A stretch of DNA of 64,000 nt from a bacterium Scap17. GTDB lineage: Bacteria; Pseudomonadota; Gammaproteobacteria; Pseudomonadales; Halomonadaceae. The translations under genes and the position numbers were made by a program. This document shows positions 51,788 to 61,711 of the stretch, piece after piece (the stretch's first letter is position 1; every line of letters starts with the position of its first letter). The DNA lies in assembly GCA_013376735.1 (NCBI GenBank), contig VINJ01000001.1, positions 2,480,001-2,544,000 of the forward strand, given 5' to 3'. Under the pieces are notes generated by a model. It had not been told where the DNA came from and made no database searches. It worked only from the letters and a program-made list of their open reading frames with translations.

Positions 51788-52843
51788 TCAGATGTTGAAA
51801 AGGGCCAACGGGTTCAAGATGCCATTCCCCGAAAAGTCATCGTCCACGAAGAACAGGTGCCACGCGCATTGCGGTATGGCCCCCTGTCGCGTCGCGAAGT
51901 TTTCATACATCTGCTCCACCTCTTCCGGCGTGAAGCTGACACCTGCCTTCAACCATTCCGCCACCTGATTGATCGCGCCATCGAAGACTTCCTGCATGTC
52001 CTGGAAGTGACGCTGCGTCGCCGCCTGACGGCCATAGCAGAATTCAAAGCCGCCTTCGCTGTCCTGACGCACATCCACCACCTGTCCATGCGGCGCCGTC
52101 ATCAGCGATTCGAACAGCAACGAGCGATCAAGCATCTGATAACCGTCGCCCCAGCTAACTCCCTCACGGAAGACACCGGCGAGATTGGCTGTCGCCCCGC
52201 CCTGTAAGGACTTGCCTGGCTTGGTCGCCACATAGTAGAGACCGAAGGTCTCGCGCTGCATCATGCGGGTCAGCAACTTCTGGATCGTGCCCGAATAGCC
52301 CAGGTCCAGCATGAGCGGCGCAGGCCCGTCCGTCAGGCCCAATGCCTTCAGGTAGGCCATCACGCCCTGCCTTGTCGGTGCGACCAGCGCCTTCAAACGC
52401 TCAAGATGCGGTGTCAGCCATGTGACGACATGCTCCTGCTGTTCGGGGAGCTTGACGTGTGTCTGCAGCAGTTCGGCTGGCAATACGCTGAAGGCTTCAT
52501 GCATCTGCAGACCAAAACGCTTGCGCATCAGGTCCAGCATACCCCCCTCGAAGTCATTGCCCAGCGCCAGTGGCCAGAGGAACTCCTCTCCGAGATTGGC
52601 TCTGAACAGCAAGGTACGAGATACCTTGAGATACTGCGGTGAATTGTCGAATGTCACCAGACTCTGCGCTTGAAGACGCGTCAACAGACGCTCGAAGCAC
52701 CAGCCCTCGCGAGCCAGACATATCGGTACTCGTCCCGCACCTTGAGCTTCCACTGCTTTTGCATACACCAAGAAGGCCGGCCCCATGAAACTGGCGCCGA
52801 ACTCCCTGAGTGCCTGACGAGTATTCTTCATCTTCTCACCCAT
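51788..52843 (-). CDS. HAD-associated C-terminal-type protein of unknown function
   Basis: 351 residues. The pattern (FMGPAFLVYAKAVEAQGAG, then CLAREGWCFERLL and DLGYSGTIQKLL) is that normally found as the C-terminal part of long HAD-hydrolase proteins in polysaccharide loci, which carry LARDG and GWxGS-type motifs. Here it is a free-standing gene 12 bases upstream of the RgpF-HAD gene, so the two halves seem to have been rearranged. Its activity is not known. The ATG at 52843 has no strong ribosome site; an ATG four codons later is possible. Confidence 0.6.
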   Translation of the reverse strand: MGEKMKNTRQALREFGASFMGPAFLVYAKAVEAQGAGRVPICLAREGWCFERLLTRLQAQSLVTFDNSPQYLKVSRTLLFRANLGEEFLWPLALGNDFEGGMLDLMRKRFGLQMHEAFSVLPAELLQTHVKLPEQQEHVVTWLTPHLERLKALVAPTRQGVMAYLKALGLTDGPAPLMLDLGYSGTIQKLLTRMMQRETFGLYYVATKPGKSLQGGATANLAGVFREGVSWGDGYQMLDRSLLFESLMTAPHGQVVDVRQDSEGGFEFCYGRQAATQRHFQDMQEVFDGAINQVAEWLKAGVSFTPEEVEQMYENFATRQGAIPQCAWHLFFVDDDFSGNGILNPLALFNI

Positions 52844-52886
52844 CCATAAGCGTTCGAGCTGGAAATTTTCCTGACTGGCATGATGC

Positions 52887-52910
52887 CATTCAGGTCATTC
52901 AGGTCATTCA
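52887..52910. repeat. Short tandem repeat at the end of rfbC
   Basis: CATTCAGGT is repeated at 52887-52895 and 52896-52904, followed by CATTCA. The last copy includes the stop codon of rfbC. It is a simple slippage repeat. Confidence 0.7.
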
Positions 52911-53452
52911 AAGACAGCGGCCGACTCGAAAGATTCACCGGCTTCATCCTTGCCCGAGAGCAGCGGCGCCTCGCCATTCACCAGCGGCCATTCTACCCCG
53001 ACGCTGGCGTCATTCCATTTCAGCGAGTACTCATCCCCCGGGGCATAATAATCCGTGCACTTGTACTGGAATTCCGCGGATTCGCTGATGACATAGAAGC
53101 CATGTGCGAATCCCGGCGGCACCCACAGCATCTGCTGATTGTCTTCACTCAGATGGGCACCGACCCACTGACCGAACGTCGGGCTGCTCTTGCGCATGTC
53201 CACGGCAACATCGAAGACTTCCCCTTGGGTGACACGCACCAGCTTGCCCTGCGGCTGGTTCAGCTGGTAGTGCAGGCCACGCAGAATGCCCTGACTGGAT
53301 TTGCTGTGGTTGTCCTGCACGAAGGTGTAATCACCGCAGTGCTCGACGAATTCGCTCTGACGGAAGGTTTCCATGAAGAAACCGCGCTGATCACCGAATT
53401 TCTTCGGCGTCAGCAGCACGACATCCGGGATGGCGAGTTTTTCAAAATTCAT
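52904..53452 (-). CDS. rfbC: dTDP-4-dehydrorhamnose 3,5-epimerase
   Basis: 182 residues, the expected length. Cupin-type fold with RGFFMETFRQSEF, catalytic histidine in GILRGLHYQLNQPQGKLVRV, and WVPPGFAHGFYV. It epimerises dTDP-4-keto-6-deoxyglucose at C3 and C5 for dTDP-L-rhamnose. The C-terminus ends in an acidic tail. It lies 362 bases downstream of rfbA and has a separate upstream region; a terminator precedes it, so it starts its own transcript. Confidence 0.95.
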   Translation of the reverse strand: MNFEKLAIPDVVLLTPKKFGDQRGFFMETFRQSEFVEHCGDYTFVQDNHSKSSQGILRGLHYQLNQPQGKLVRVTQGEVFDVAVDMRKSSPTFGQWVGAHLSEDNQQMLWVPPGFAHGFYVISESAEFQYKCTDYYAPGDEYSLKWNDASVGVEWPLVNGEAPLLSGKDEAGESFESAAVFE

Positions 53453-53814
53453 GCGGGAATTGCTCTTTGTCGGGGACAGAAATAGCGTTGGCAGCGAGGT
53501 GGCTCATTGCCTTTCTCATCCAGCCAGCTCTTTGCCAAGCCACATTTCGTCAAGCGGTCCTGCGGCACTGACGGCGTTGACTGACACGATACACCACAAA
53601 GATTACATACCTTACCGTCACATCACTGCTCGCCAGGGAAGCCATGGCCGCCTGCCATAAAAATTCCCGCAGTCGTCATCATGGTCGGGACGACTGCGGG
53701 AGCTTGACTACATTAGCATTGCGTTTAAACAATTCGTATCAAAGGCATGACACAGCTCATCATGAACTTTCATTGCAGGACATGTCATTGCAGGCTATGT
53801 CATCAATCGCCGTA
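53453..53814. other. Gene-free stretch between rfbC and rfbA
   Basis: 362 bases. It contains the rfbA terminator (53666-53700) and, on the rfbC side, its presumed promoter. A short repeat CATTGCAGG(C/A) occurs twice near 53770-53800. No gene is seen. Confidence 0.5.
53666..53700 (-). terminator. Terminator after rfbA
   Basis: CCCGCAGTCGTC (53666-53677) pairs perfectly with 53689-53700. On the minus strand it is followed by AATTTTTATGG. It closes the rfbB-rfbD-rfbA unit and separates it from rfbC. Confidence 0.85.
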
Positions 53815-54705
53815 TCACTGATTGCCGCGGCGCTTGTCATCCAGACGCTTGAGCAGGTACTGACCGTAACCGGTCTTCTTGAGTGCCGTGCCCTGCTCCT
53901 CAAGCTGCTCGTCGGTGATCCAGCCATTGGCCCAGGAAATCTCTTCCAGGCACGCCACCTTCAAGCCCTGGCGATGCTCGATGGTCTGGACGTACTGGCC
54001 AGCTTCCAGCAGACTGTCGTGAGTGCCGGTATCCAGCCAGGCGAAGCCACGCCCCAGTCGCTCGACACGCAGGTCACCACGTTCCAGGTAGGCATTGTTG
54101 ACGCTGGTAATTTCCAGCTCACCACGCTCGGACGGCTCGACGGCCTTGGCGATCTCGACCACATCGTTGTCATAGAAATACAGGCCAGTCACTGCATACG
54201 GAGACTTGGGCTTCAGCGGCTTCTCCTCGATGGACATCGCCTTGCCGGACTCATCGAACTCCACGACACCGAAGCGCTCCGGGTCCTGCACCAGGTAACC
54301 GAAGACGGTCGCGCCGCTCGGGTGATTCGCGGCACGCTTCAGCTGATCCGAGAAGTGCTGACCGTGGAAGATGTTGTCACCCAGCACCAGGCAGACCGGG
54401 TCACCGCCGATGAACTCCTCACCGATGATGAAGGCCTGGGCCAGGCCATCCGGACTCGGCTGTACGGCATACTCGAAACGCACACCATACTGCTCGCCGT
54501 TGCCCAGCAGCTTTTCATATTGCGGCAGATCTTCCGGAGTGGAGATGATCAGGATTTCGCGGATGCCGGCCAGCATCAGAACAGAGACCGGATAGAAGAT
54601 CATCGGCTTGTCATAGATCGGCAGCAGCTGCTTGGAAACACCGCGAGTGATCGGATGCAGTCGTGTACCGGAACCACCGGCGAGGATGATGCCCTTACGC
54701 GCCAT
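53815..54705 (-). CDS. rfbA: Glucose-1-phosphate thymidylyltransferase
   Basis: 296 residues. Nucleotide-binding signature [17 protein letters not shown] at the N-terminus, [18 protein letters not shown], and VLGDNIFHG. The enzyme joins dTTP and glucose-1-phosphate to make dTDP-glucose. The three rfb genes rfbB, rfbD and rfbA follow one another on the minus strand. Confidence 0.96.
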   Translation of the reverse strand: MARKGIILAGGSGTRLHPITRGVSKQLLPIYDKPMIFYPVSVLMLAGIREILIISTPEDLPQYEKLLGNGEQYGVRFEYAVQPSPDGLAQAFIIGEEFIGGDPVCLVLGDNIFHGQHFSDQLKRAANHPSGATVFGYLVQDPERFGVVEFDESGKAMSIEEKPLKPKSPYAVTGLYFYDNDVVEIAKAVEPSERGELEITSVNNAYLERGDLRVERLGRGFAWLDTGTHDSLLEAGQYVQTIEHRQGLKVACLEEISWANGWITDEQLEEQGTALKKTGYGQYLLKRLDDKRRGNQ

Positions 54706-54813
54706 ATCAAAATCCTTGTCGTATCGACGTGTAGCGTTTCATTCGAAGAAGATCAGGTGCTGCGGGATGCCACACACTGAAGATGACCTGCCAATGTGAC
54801 AGAGACCGCTGGC

Positions 54814-55710
54814 TCAGCGATCCAGATGTTCCTTAAGCGTCAGCGCCAGCTGAGACTGCCAGTCAGGCAGCTCGAGACCAAGTGCCGACTCGAGTTTCCC
54901 CAGCGCAAGACGGGAATTCAGTGGGCGTGTCGCCGGTGTCGGGTATTCCGCTGTCGGGATGCCACCCAGCGTCTGTGGATCGATCGCCAGCGTTTCGCCC
55001 TGTGCGATAGCCAGACGGAAAATGGACTGGGCGAAACCATGCCAGCTGGTGGTGCCCTGCGGCGCCAGGTGATAAAGCCCAGAGTCGATCCGTTGGCGCA
55101 GTGCTTCACAGGTAAGCTGAGCAATCAGGCGCGCAGGAGTCGGCGCACCGATCTGATCATTGACGATATTCAGCGCATCGCGATCACGCCCCAGCTTGAG
55201 CATCGTCTTCATGAAGTTGTTGCCGCGAGCGGCATAGACCCAACTGGTGCGGAACACTAGGTGACGACAGCCACTGGCCAATACCGCTTCATCGCCGGCC
55301 AGCTTGCTCTCGCCATAGACGGAGAGGGGCGCCGTCGGGCTATCTTCACGCCACGGCTGATCTCCATCTCCCGGATAGACGTAGTCCGACGAGTAATGCA
55401 CCAGGGTGGCGTCGAGTTCAGTGGCTTTCTCGGCCAACAGGGCAGGCAGCTCCGCGTTGAGACGCATGGCGCCCTCGCACTCCTCTTCTGCCTTGTCGAC
55501 GGCCGTCCAGGCGGCGGCGTTGAGAATCAGCTGTGGTCGATAAGCGTCGATGAATGTCGCGACAGCATCGAGATCACTGACATCCAGTTCACTGCGGCGC
55601 GGTGCACTCACCTCACTAAAGGGCGCAAAGCTGCGTTGCAACTCGAACCCGACCTGACCGTTGCCCCCCAGAATGAGGATACGGCCCATGCGATGGGAAG
55701 TCGTCATCAT
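54814..55710 (-). CDS. rfbD: dTDP-4-dehydrorhamnose reductase
   Basis: 298 residues with the extended SDR fold: GGNGQVGFEL at the N-terminus, YSSDYVYPGDGDQPW and the catalytic YGESKLAGDE. It reduces dTDP-4-keto-L-rhamnose to dTDP-L-rhamnose. The ATG at 55710 overlaps the rfbB stop by one base (TGATG); the next in-frame ATGs are at 55707 and 55689. Confidence 0.95.
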   Translation of the reverse strand: MMTTSHRMGRILILGGNGQVGFELQRSFAPFSEVSAPRRSELDVSDLDAVATFIDAYRPQLILNAAAWTAVDKAEEECEGAMRLNAELPALLAEKATELDATLVHYSSDYVYPGDGDQPWREDSPTAPLSVYGESKLAGDEAVLASGCRHLVFRTSWVYAARGNNFMKTMLKLGRDRDALNIVNDQIGAPTPARLIAQLTCEALRQRIDSGLYHLAPQGTTSWHGFAQSIFRLAIAQGETLAIDPQTLGGIPTAEYPTPATRPLNSRLALGKLESALGLELPDWQSQLALTLKEHLDR

Positions 55711-56783
55711 CAGCTCCCGGTTCCCAGGCGCTCACCACGGTAGCTGCCATCCTGCACGCGCTGCCACCAGCTCTCATTAGCCAGATACCACTCGACTGTC
55801 TTGCGCAGGCCTGTCTCGAAGGTTTCCTGCGGCACCCAGCCCAGCTCGCGTTCGATCTTGGTGGCATCGATGGCATAGCGCACATCGTGGCCAGGGCGAT
55901 CCGTCACGTAGCTGATCAGGTCTTCGTACTTGGCAATGCCAGCGGGCTTCTCGGGGACCAGCTCTTCCAGCAGTGTACACAGTGTCTTGACGACTTCGAT
56001 GTTCTGCTTCTCGTTATGACCGCCGATGTTGTAGGTCTCGGCGATCTCGCCTTCGGTGGCAACCTTGATCAGCGCCCTAGCGTGATCTTCCACATACAAC
56101 CAATCACGCACCTGCTTGCCATCGCCATACACCGGCAACGCCTTGCCTGCCAGCGCATTGAGAATCATCAGCGGGATGAGCTTCTCAGGGAAATGGTACG
56201 GGCCATAATTGTTGGAGCAATTGGTGACCAAGGTCGGCAGGCCATAGGTACGCTGCCAGGCACGCACGAGGTGATCCGAACTCGCCTTGCTGGCAGAGTA
56301 CGGGGAACTGGGGGCGTAGGCAGTCGTCTCGGTGAAGAGATCTTCTGGCCCTTCGAGATCACCATACACCTCATCAGTGGAGATGTGATGGAAACGGAAA
56401 CCGGCAGCCTTCTCGGCATCCGACTCCTTCAAGCCCTTCCAATACTGGCGTGCCGCTTCCAACAGCTGATAGGTACCAACGATGTTCGTCTCGATGAAAT
56501 CCGCCGGGCCATCAATGGAGCGATCCACATGGCTCTCGGCCGCCAGGTGCATCACGATATCCGGCTGGAATTCAGCAAAGACCGCCTTCATCTTTTCGCC
56601 ATCGCAGATATCAGCCTGCACGAAGTGATAGCGCTCGGAATCCGCGACTTCCGCTAGGGATTCGAGGTTACCGGCGTAGGTCAGCGCATCTACGTTGATG
56701 ACGGTATGTTGTGTAGAGCGGATCAACTCACGGACGACTGCGGAACCAATGAAGCCAGCCCCCCCTGTTATCAGTGCTTTCAT
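55710..56783 (-). CDS. rfbB: dTDP-glucose 4,6-dehydratase
   Basis: 357 residues from the ATG at 56783, which starts [14 protein letters not shown]. It has the cofactor glycine motif, [26 protein letters not shown] and the catalytic [10 protein letters not shown]. It converts dTDP-glucose to dTDP-4-keto-6-deoxyglucose. It is the first of the rfbB-rfbD-rfbA group and is followed by a one-base overlap with rfbD. Confidence 0.96.
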   Translation of the reverse strand: MKALITGGAGFIGSAVVRELIRSTQHTVINVDALTYAGNLESLAEVADSERYHFVQADICDGEKMKAVFAEFQPDIVMHLAAESHVDRSIDGPADFIETNIVGTYQLLEAARQYWKGLKESDAEKAAGFRFHHISTDEVYGDLEGPEDLFTETTAYAPSSPYSASKASSDHLVRAWQRTYGLPTLVTNCSNNYGPYHFPEKLIPLMILNALAGKALPVYGDGKQVRDWLYVEDHARALIKVATEGEIAETYNIGGHNEKQNIEVVKTLCTLLEELVPEKPAGIAKYEDLISYVTDRPGHDVRYAIDATKIERELGWVPQETFETGLRKTVEWYLANESWWQRVQDGSYRGERLGTGS

Positions 56784-56911
56784 AGTATTCTCATGGCTCA
56801 AAAGATAGTTAGAGGGCTAAGAAAAATCGATGATTATATTGTCTATAAAGCAGAATAAGATAACACTGCTAATAATCAGAACTTAGCCCTCAAGATAAGA
56901 CCTATTATTTA

Positions 56912-59665
56912 TTATAAGTAGTCTTTATAGAAGTCTTCTTCTTCTATTGCTGAATATTGTGGATTCTTCTTAAGCTCACTCATAAACAAATTGAACTTAT
57001 TAAAACCACGTCTATTTTCCTGCCTACCTGATATTTTATAATAATGCTTAATGGCAGTTAAATCTGAAGAACTACTAGCCAACTGAATATCTTGATTTAA
57101 CTCCAAATACTCACTCACTTCTATCTCTAATATTTTATTAGCTAATTTATCTAAATGAGCCCTTCCCTGGCCAGCCAAAAATGCTGTTATATCTTTGATA
57201 AACATATCTATTGGCAAATGAATCGGGATAGTGAATAACACATCAATTAACTCAAACAAAGTATCATCAGAATACTTAGTATTTAAGCTAGATAAATATG
57301 AAACGACCTCTTTATGCAAAGCTGTAAAACTATGCGAAAACACTATGCTATTAACCATACAAGAAAGTGCCGAATCAAACCGTTGCAATCCGACTAATAT
57401 TTTTACGTCGAAAAGTAATCCTTGGCTATCACCGGAGTCATTGAAATTATGATTGACATAATTAACAAGCTGAGAATCTGGTGCTTTATCATTTGAATCT
57501 AAAACATTCTTCCCATATTCAAATGCAGCCCTAGCGCAGTGATTTCCAAGATTTTCCGAGTATTCTATAAGATTGATGTATTCCTGTGCCGGAGTCATGC
57601 CGCCAGTATGTAATGGTATTAAATATGTGCTATAAGGACTTTGGGAATAAGACCATTGCAGCATATTAACTTGATGTTCAGCTGCTACTTTCCCGATTTG
57701 CAAGCCAATAGATCGTTTAGCTTCTAATAGATTTACATCTATATCTATTGCATCATATATTCTCCTAAAGTTTTTAGTAACTGAAGTACTAGAGATCATA
57801 CTTGGCATACCTACCTCATACAAATAAAGCGGCTCTGGCAATACATAGTAGGAGGCATTATTCTGGAGTGCATTTAGGAAAAGCTCATAATCCTCATGGC
57901 CTACACCTTTTAACTCAGTATATGCGCCCGAGGTGGTAAGATATTTTTTCTTGATAAGAGCAGTTGCTGATCCTATGCAATTACTATAATAAGCTACTGA
58001 TAGTGGGCCACCAACCGGGACATAGCTGATCTTTTCTTTAAATTCATCCGGATTTGATACACCCTCAGCTCTCCTCGAAATGTCCATAAATTGATTTAAA
58101 CAGTTGGTAATGTCAGCATCAGTATGAACTGCAGACTTAACCAAGGTTGAAACCAAATTAGATTTAGCAATATCATCATCATCTAAAAAGCAAAGATACT
58201 CGCCGTTAGCATTTGCAATAACGGTATTTCTTGCAGCGCCTAAATAACCGTTTTCCCGATAGATCAGTCTCCCACCAATACGAGTAAGAATGTTTTCTAT
58301 GTCGAGTAACTTCGACTTTGTTGCTTTGCTTTTTGAACCATCATCTACAACAATTATCTCAATATTTTTATAATCTTGTTTTACTATAGAGAGTATAGCA
58401 TCAATGACTTTGTCGGGTCTTTCGTAATGAGTAATACCCACCGTTACCAGAGGCGTATGAGTTGAAACTTCAAAACTTTTGACATGTTCATCATGAAACT
58501 TCAACCATAATTCATCAATTTCTGATGGAGTCTGGGCCATTTGAGGCGTGTTAATGGGGTAGGAAACAATATTTTCTATAACCGCTGCTAGATCACTGGG
58601 CTCATCGCTGTTCCATAATAGGCGCTGATGGCAGTCCTCTACTAAAAGCTCTTTACCACCACCAAAACCAGAGGTAATAACTACTTTGTTTAGTATCAAA
58701 GACTCTAGAACAGTATAAGGTGAATTTTCGACTGAAGGTGTCACTACAATAGAAGATGAATTAGACACCAAATATTTAGCAGCCTCCTCTCTATGATAGC
58801 TTGTTATCACCTTAAAAGGAAATGTCCATTTTTGACTTGTATTAGCTAAAAATATACCTGAATGCTGACCTGCAATCCTTCCAAATTTTCCTAAGAATGT
58901 AACCGTTATATTTTTTTGAGTGAGAAAATCATTAAGAGATGAAATTGCAGAGCAAAATTCTTTGAATCCCTTACGGTCTTCATGTCTAGCAAACAAAACA
59001 ATTTCATTGACGCTAGTTAAATCTTCACTCATCTGAGCGAATCTTTTCAATTGCTGTTGAAGAGACGAAGAGACATTTTTAATAACTCTAGTATCTGCCG
59101 GGAATACAAAGCCTTGTTCATCTTTTAGGTAATCAATCAAATATTGACTTGGAGAAACGACTGAATCTGATAATTCTACAGATTTTCTCTCCATAAAATC
59201 AATTTTCAATTGATCTTCATGCGTATATAAAGTTTTGTTTACATCTACCGTCCATCCCGTAGGCCCATGCATTTGCACAACTATTCTAGTACTTGAAAAA
59301 GCTAATGCTTGTTTTTTTGCAGATGCACAAAAATAAGCTAAACCTTTATAGTCATGAAAATGTAGACAATCATAGTTAGATAACTTTAGATGCTTGTATA
59401 CTGCATAAGCCTTTTTTTCATAAATATGATCCCCCCAATAATGATCAGAATAATCAACAAAATCTAGCTTAATTCCCTTAGCATAGAATTTTTGTTTATA
59501 GATTTTCTTATCATCTTCATTGATTTCCTGTATAGGGCAATATAATACATCAACTGCAAAGTTATTTTTAGCTAAAAGCTCAGCTAACTCTAGGAATGCT
59601 GCTCCAATACCGCCAGAGCCATAAATCCCTGCAATTTCTTCAGTTACCAAACATACTGTCTTCAT
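56912..59665 (-). CDS. Large bifunctional glycosyltransferase (GT4 plus GT2)
   Basis: 917 residues, strongly AT-rich, unlike the rfb genes beside it. Residues 1-390 form a GT4 domain: opening GSGGIGAAFLELAELLAKN, HFHDYKGLAY, and the EX7E motif in PSVENSPYTVLESLIL. Residues about 410-640 form a GT2 domain: LVTVGITHYERPDKV, IIVVDDGSKSK, DXD in FLDDDDIAKSN. The last 270 residues are helical and unrecognised. Two catalytic domains suggest successive sugar additions to the repeat unit. Codon use points to acquisition by transfer together with the next gene. Confidence 0.85.
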   Translation of the reverse strand: MKTVCLVTEEIAGIYGSGGIGAAFLELAELLAKNNFAVDVLYCPIQEINEDDKKIYKQKFYAKGIKLDFVDYSDHYWGDHIYEKKAYAVYKHLKLSNYDCLHFHDYKGLAYFCASAKKQALAFSSTRIVVQMHGPTGWTVDVNKTLYTHEDQLKIDFMERKSVELSDSVVSPSQYLIDYLKDEQGFVFPADTRVIKNVSSSLQQQLKRFAQMSEDLTSVNEIVLFARHEDRKGFKEFCSAISSLNDFLTQKNITVTFLGKFGRIAGQHSGIFLANTSQKWTFPFKVITSYHREEAAKYLVSNSSSIVVTPSVENSPYTVLESLILNKVVITSGFGGGKELLVEDCHQRLLWNSDEPSDLAAVIENIVSYPINTPQMAQTPSEIDELWLKFHDEHVKSFEVSTHTPLVTVGITHYERPDKVIDAILSIVKQDYKNIEIIVVDDGSKSKATKSKLLDIENILTRIGGRLIYRENGYLGAARNTVIANANGEYLCFLDDDDIAKSNLVSTLVKSAVHTDADITNCLNQFMDISRRAEGVSNPDEFKEKISYVPVGGPLSVAYYSNCIGSATALIKKKYLTTSGAYTELKGVGHEDYELFLNALQNNASYYVLPEPLYLYEVGMPSMISSTSVTKNFRRIYDAIDIDVNLLEAKRSIGLQIGKVAAEHQVNMLQWSYSQSPYSTYLIPLHTGGMTPAQEYINLIEYSENLGNHCARAAFEYGKNVLDSNDKAPDSQLVNYVNHNFNDSGDSQGLLFDVKILVGLQRFDSALSCMVNSIVFSHSFTALHKEVVSYLSSLNTKYSDDTLFELIDVLFTIPIHLPIDMFIKDITAFLAGQGRAHLDKLANKILEIEVSEYLELNQDIQLASSSSDLTAIKHYYKISGRQENRRGFNKFNLFMSELKKNPQYSAIEEEDFYKDYL

Positions 59666-59686
59666 AGTCTTAATCCGCTTGACACA

Positions 59687-60487
59687 TTAGTTTTTAAAGA
59701 AAAAAGATTGCTTACCTTCTGGAGAAGGAAACTCTCTCCCCTTTTCATTCCAAATATTTATAATATTCTCATAATCCAAGTAGGAATAATTAGGGCCTTT
59801 TGCTAAACTATAAGCTTCCTTTAGCTTGGCAACATCTGTTGGTACATATTTCTTATTTATAATTTTATCTAGGTCTTCAGGTGGCTCGATAGAAAGCTCT
59901 TGCAATAATTTGAGTATCTCTTTCTTAGGGTTATTCTTAATATCTTCGTAAAAAACAAAATAGATATTTTTTTTGTTGTAATTTAAAATATCGTAAAGTA
60001 TTTTAATATCTTCCCATCCTCCTTCTTCCTTCCATCCTGAAAATACAACTCTTGATATTACAATCTCCCAAGGATTTCTTAGAACACATATATACTTAGA
60101 ATTCGGAAACACTTCATTCATTACATGCCAATACCACGTAACAGGGAATGCAGAATTGTCGCCTTCCACTTTATATTGGTTCCAGGGTATAAACTTGGGA
60201 ATGCCGGCTGGCTTGTGAAACCAATGTTTATGGTCATTATCATTAATTGGAAACAACTTATCAAACAATGCCCTTACTACACTACTTTTATAAACTTCTC
60301 TACTTGAATAATCGAGTATCGGGCTATTAAAAAAGCTTGCCTCAGCACCAATATAAGTCCCAAAAATTAAACCACCGGTTTCACCCGTAGCATAAACATC
60401 ATCACAAGCCTTAAATACATTCTCCAAGAGAGTAGTGCCAGAGCGTCCTATCCCAACTAAAGTAATTGGCGATGATAAATTGGCCAT
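59687..60487 (-). CDS. P-loop sulfotransferase
   Basis: 266 residues, AT-rich. The 5'-phosphosulfate loop ITLVGIGRSGTTLLENVF is at residues 8-25, and the 3'-phosphate-binding arginine and serine are in CVLRNPWEIVISRVVFSGW. It belongs to a different sulfotransferase branch from the three further downstream. It starts 12 bases after the kpsE gene ends and is followed 21 bases later by the GT4/GT2 gene. Confidence 0.82.
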   Translation of the reverse strand: MANLSSPITLVGIGRSGTTLLENVFKACDDVYATGETGGLIFGTYIGAEASFFNSPILDYSSREVYKSSVVRALFDKLFPINDNDHKHWFHKPAGIPKFIPWNQYKVEGDNSAFPVTWYWHVMNEVFPNSKYICVLRNPWEIVISRVVFSGWKEEGGWEDIKILYDILNYNKKNIYFVFYEDIKNNPKKEILKLLQELSIEPPEDLDKIINKKYVPTDVAKLKEAYSLAKGPNYSYLDYENIINIWNEKGREFPSPEGKQSFFFKN

Positions 60488-60499
60488 ATAGCCTCCTAT

Positions 60500-61585
60500 T
60501 TAATCACGGTGATCTTTTACGATCATGACTAACATACTGAAAATGAAGCCGAGGAAAATCATGACCAGTCCGAAGATGGTCACGTTATAAAGACGTTCGG
60601 GCTGTTCAGGGTATTCCGGCAAGATCGGGCTTTGCAGAATGCTCACCTGCTTAAGCTTGCGAGCAGCTTCAATACGGGTGTTTTCCAATGCCGCCAGTGC
60701 ATTGGAATAGGTCTGCTTGGCAAAGTCGGCGCGCAGTTGCAGTGTCTCGTACTGGCTGGACACACTATTGAGCGCATTGCCGGACTGACGTGCCAGGCGT
60801 TCCTTCTCCAGATCGATCTGCTTCTTGATGGCGTTGATCTCGCTTTCCACACGTACCATCTCGCTGGAACGCTGGCTCTGATAGCTTGCCAGGGCGCTCT
60901 TGCGTGCCTTGTAGGTGGCCAGCTGGGCTTCAAGTGAAGAGACAACAGTGTTCAGACTTTCCACTGTCTGGGTCGGGGAGACCAGGCCGTTTCTGTTCTG
61001 GTAATCCAGCAGGTCCTGCCGGGATTGTTCGAAGTTGTCTTCCAGCAGCGAAACCTGCTTGTCGAGGAATTCCACCTGGTCTTCCGCAAGACGCTGTCCC
61101 ATCTCATTCATGTGTCGCTCGCCTTCATCAAGCAGCAGCTGGGCGAATTTCTGCGCAAATTCCGGAGTCCAGGCCTGTACCTCGACATTCAATACACCGG
61201 AGTACTCATCCATTTCCACCGAGATGCGCTTCAGATAATAGTTATGAAGTTCCTCAATCGGCGCGTCGGCATCGCCCAAGCGAGCAAAGACATCACCGTG
61301 CTGGCTGTAGTGAGACCGAAAATCGAGCTTTTCCTGTACCTTCTTGAGCATGTCCACGCTCATCAGGTATTCACGCAGCAGCAGCAAGTCACTGTCGGTC
61401 TGGCTACCAGAAAGAAGCGAGCCGAAGCTGACTTCGCTGGACGCGCTGACCTGTGGACTTTCCAGCACCACTGTCGCCTTGGAGACATAGCGGTCGTCCG
61501 CCCATACCAGCCAGTAGAAACCGACGAGCACGATGGACAGCAAGACAACGGCCCATTGTGGATAGCGTTTGATAAATGAGGTCAT
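60500..61585 (-). CDS. kpsE: Capsule polysaccharide export inner-membrane protein (KpsE-like)
   Basis: 361 residues. One membrane segment near residues 11-29 and another near 334-356 enclose a periplasmic region with a long coiled coil (about 140-290), the layout of polysaccharide co-polymerase family 2/3 proteins. The Pro-rich motif PILPEYPEQPERLYN precedes the second helix, as expected. KpsE links the KpsMT transporter to the outer-membrane KpsD channel. Confidence 0.88.
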   Translation of the reverse strand: MTSFIKRYPQWAVVLLSIVLVGFYWLVWADDRYVSKATVVLESPQVSASSEVSFGSLLSGSQTDSDLLLLREYLMSVDMLKKVQEKLDFRSHYSQHGDVFARLGDADAPIEELHNYYLKRISVEMDEYSGVLNVEVQAWTPEFAQKFAQLLLDEGERHMNEMGQRLAEDQVEFLDKQVSLLEDNFEQSRQDLLDYQNRNGLVSPTQTVESLNTVVSSLEAQLATYKARKSALASYQSQRSSEMVRVESEINAIKKQIDLEKERLARQSGNALNSVSSQYETLQLRADFAKQTYSNALAALENTRIEAARKLKQVSILQSPILPEYPEQPERLYNVTIFGLVMIFLGFIFSMLVMIVKDHRD

Positions 61586-61711
61586 GCGTATTCCCGTTGA
61601 AGGCGCTCACCGAGTTCAGCGGCGGCAATGAAGTGAAAACGATGAGAGTAAATTCGAGAGTGCGAACAGATTGGCGACTATCAGCATGATGCGAAGCTGT
61701 AGCCAATAGAA

